A stretch of 7,179 nt of DNA. Source: Candidatus Brevibacterium intestinigallinarum (GTDB lineage Bacteria > Actinomycetota > Actinomycetes > Actinomycetales > Brevibacteriaceae). Location of the stretch: contig DWZY01000250.1 in NCBI GenBank assembly GCA_019117325.1, positions 1-7,179 of the forward strand, written 5' to 3'. This document shows positions 5,888 to 7,179 of the stretch, one piece after another. The notes under the pieces are model-generated. The model saw nothing but the letters and a program-made list of their open reading frames with translations, made no database searches and was not told the DNA's origin. The translations under genes were made by a program, and so were the position numbers. Numbering within the stretch: the first letter of the stretch is position 1; each line of letters begins with the position of its first letter.

Positions 5888-5916
5888 ACCCTATCGCGGG
5901 CCGCTACCAGGGACAA
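5888..5916 (-). promoter_or_regulatory. Probable sodA promoter
   Basis: On the minus strand TTGTCC (5916-5911) and TAGGGT (5893-5888) are separated by exactly 17 nt, a good match for a housekeeping sigma promoter. Transcription would start near 5881, leaving a leader of about 45 nt that ends in the strong ribosome binding site. Confidence 0.6.
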
Positions 5917-5940
5917 CGGCTCTGCCACCTGCTGATATTC

Positions 5941-5961
5941 CCGATCGCGACAGGAGATCGG
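5941..5961. repeat. Short inverted repeat upstream of the sodA promoter
   Basis: Six-bp arms CCGATC (5941-5946) and GATCGG (5956-5961) around 9 nt, located 24 nt upstream of the sodA -35 and just past the protease terminator. It could be an operator or part of the terminator region; chance is a fair explanation. Confidence 0.25.
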
Positions 5962-5963
5962 CC

Positions 5964-5996
5964 CCGTCACGCGGGCACTGCGCCCCCGCGTGACGG
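5964..5996 (-). terminator. Hairpin terminator after the M16 protease gene
   Basis: Perfect 12-bp inverted repeat (CCGTCACGCGGG at 5964-5975 and its complement at 5985-5996) with a 9-nt loop, starting 8 nt past the protease stop. No U-tract follows. It lies upstream of the sodA promoter and should keep protease transcription out of sodA. Confidence 0.7.
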
Positions 5997-6004
5997 AGCT
6001 CACG

Positions 6005-7179
6005 TCATGCGAAGCGGGGCAGGGTGAGATCCTCCCGCGGTCCCACGCCCGCCAGCGCCCACTCCTGCTCCAGCAGGCTCGCCGCGTGCGCCCGGATGTG
6101 GTCCGGAGTGACCGCTCGGACGGCCTCGATGAGCTCCTCCGGGCTGAGCAGCGGCAGGCCCGTGAGCTCGTGGCGCGCGATCCGATTCATCCGCACCGCG
6201 CTCGATTCGAGTCCCAGCACCGTGCCGCCGGCCAGCTGCGAGACGACGTCGTCGACCTCCTGGGCCGAGGGCAGCTCGCGTGCCAGCCGGGCCAGCTCTT
6301 CGCCCACGAGGTCGAGGACCGTGCCCGCGGACTCCGGTGCCGAGCCGGCGTAGATGCCGAACAGCCCCGTGTCCGAGTACTGGCTCAGCACCGTCTGCAC
6401 CGTGTACGCGAGCCCGTGCTCCTCCCGGATCCGCTGGAACAGCCGCGAGGCCATGCCCCCGCCCAGCAGGTTCGACATGACGAGGTGGGTGAAGCGGTCC
6501 GCGTGCCCCTCGTGCAGGCCGCGGGTGCCCAGGATGATCCCCTGCTGCTCCGTGCTGCGGGCGCGCAGGTGGATGCCGGGGGTGAACACCGCCGCCGAGG
6601 CCGTGCTCGCCTCCCGCTGCCGGGATGCGGTCCCGACCGCCGAGTCTCCGGCCGCGGAGTCTCCGTCCGAGCGGACGGCGGCCCCGGCCTCGGCGGGGGT
6701 CTCCTGCCCGTGGCCCGCGATGTGGCGGACCACCTGGTCGACGACCTCCGCGTGGGTCGCTCCCCCGGCGGCCGCGAAGACCAGGCCGGGGCCCGCGTAG
6801 GCCTGCGCGTAGTGATCGCGCAGGACCGTGTGCGGCAGGGCGCGGATCTGCTCGCGGGTCGCGCCCACGGGGCGGCCCAGCGACTGATCCGTGAACGCGA
6901 GCTGCTCGAAGTCCTCGAACAACTGGTCCGTCGGATCGTCCGCGGCCATCGCGAGCTCCTCGATGATGACGCCGCGCTCGCGCTCGAACTCGTCGACGGC
7001 GAGCGTCGAGCGCAGCACCATGTCCCACAGGAGCTCGGTCACGGAATCGAGGTCGCTCACGAGGCAGCGGGCGTAGTAGCTCGTGTACTCCTTGGCGGTC
7101 ACCGCGTTGGAGTCGCCGCCGGTCCGCTCGAGACCGCGCGCGATGTCGAGCGGCGACCGTGTCGTCGTGCCCTTGAAGA
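6005..7179 (-). CDS. pepR: M16 family zinc metalloprotease, PepR-like (N-terminus beyond the right edge)
   Basis: M16 proteases are two-lobed zinc peptidases related to mitochondrial processing peptidase beta. About 390 residues are in the window, and the frame enters at the edge as FKGTTTRSPLDIA, so the HxxEH zinc motif should lie just outside. GGDSNAVTAKEYTSYYAR is the conserved strand after it. The third zinc ligand should be the second Glu of RERGVIIEEL, the 74th residue in the window, at the right distance from the missing HxxEH. The second lobe has LLGGGMASRLFQRIREEHGLAYTV and YSDTGLFGIYAGSAP, typical of bacterial M16B. The internal GTG at 7102 is not the start, since conserved sequence precedes it. 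A Ser/Ala/Gly-rich linker (6587-6718) joins the lobes. The actinobacterial order pnp-pepR-dapB supports the PepR assignment. The in vivo substrate is unknown to me. Confidence 0.93.
   Translation of the reverse strand, partial: FKGTTTRSPLDIARGLERTGGDSNAVTAKEYTSYYARCLVSDLDSVTELLWDMVLRSTLAVDEFERERGVIIEELAMAADDPTDQLFEDFEQLAFTDQSLGRPVGATREQIRALPHTVLRDHYAQAYAGPGLVFAAAGGATHAEVVDQVVRHIAGHGQETPAEAGAAVRSDGDSAAGDSAVGTASRQREASTASAAVFTPGIHLRARSTEQQGIILGTRGLHEGHADRFTHLVMSNLLGGGMASRLFQRIREEHGLAYTVQTVLSQYSDTGLFGIYAGSAPESAGTVLDLVGEELARLARELPSAQEVDDVVSQLAGGTVLGLESSAVRMNRIARHELTGLPLLSPEELIEAVRAVTPDHIRAHAASLLEQEWALAGVGPREDLTLPRFA
6642..6665 (-). repeat. Short tandem repeat in the protease linker (GDSAA-GDSAV)
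   Basis: GAGTCTCCG occurs twice on the plus strand (6642-6650 and 6657-6665) with a 15-bp period, encoding GDSAA then GDSAV on the minus strand. It lies in the low-complexity linker between the two M16 lobes and looks like a small in-frame duplication. Confidence 0.6.

Noticed and set aside
5836..6003. Upstream extension of SodA to a start at 6003
   Set aside because: It would include the promoter, leader and part of a terminator; the strong ribosome binding site and standard SOD N-terminus place the start at 5835.
4654..6027. 457-codon open frame on the plus strand across dapB, the intergenic gap and sodA
   Set aside because: It crosses two conserved genes, a strong terminator and a promoter; composition is Arg/Val/Glu/Gly-rich with no domain.
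1..7179. Novel defence, mobile or biosynthetic system
   Set aside because: No transposase, integrase, toxin-antitoxin pair, CRISPR repeats, nuclease-helicase cluster or synthase genes were seen; all genes but two belong to well-known families.

Overview
The window is GC-rich DNA (about 70% G+C by eye, strongly third-position GC, every complete gene ending in TGA). Gene content and protein style point to an actinobacterium. A Micrococcales-type organism, possibly Dermabacteraceae/Brachybacterium-like, is a guess from the protein sequences and was not tested. It is almost fully coding, with seven genes on the minus strand and one on the plus strand.

In minus-strand transcription order (right to left) the layout is: an M16 zinc protease of the PepR type, cut by the right edge (6005-7179); a hairpin terminator; sodA, a Mn/Fe superoxide dismutase with a good promoter and ribosome binding site (5215-5835); a strong GC hairpin terminator; dapB, dihydrodipicolinate reductase (4309-5061); a small two-span membrane protein with one TPR-like motif (3845-4312); and a MalY/PatB-type PLP C-S lyase/aminotransferase (2643-3848). 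The last three are joined by two ATGA stop/start overlaps and must be one operon. A polytopic DUF1624/DUF418-family membrane protein (1358-2686) runs the other way and overlaps the 3' end of the patB-like gene. Divergent from it are dapA, dihydrodipicolinate synthase (393-1316), and the overlapping 5' part of rnj, ribonuclease J (1-399), cut by the left edge.

DapA and DapB catalyse consecutive steps of the diaminopimelate/lysine pathway (peptidoglycan cross-link precursor and lysine). The PatB-like enzyme sits in the dapB operon and may act on sulfur amino acids or lysine-like thioethers. The order pepR - dapB - dapA - rnj matches the chromosomal neighbourhood known in Mycobacterium tuberculosis and other Actinobacteria. 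Here sodA lies between pepR and dapB, thyX is not present before dapA, and the reversed membrane-protein gene occupies that place.

This is a core housekeeping region. I see no mobile element, CRISPR array, tRNA/rRNA gene, defence system or biosynthetic cluster. The points worth a second look are modest: a DapB with two normally conserved residues replaced, a DapA lacking the lysine-feedback residues, a likely leaderless dapA transcript, the coupling of a PatB-type enzyme and an unknown TPR membrane protein to dapB, and a low-complexity linker in the protease.
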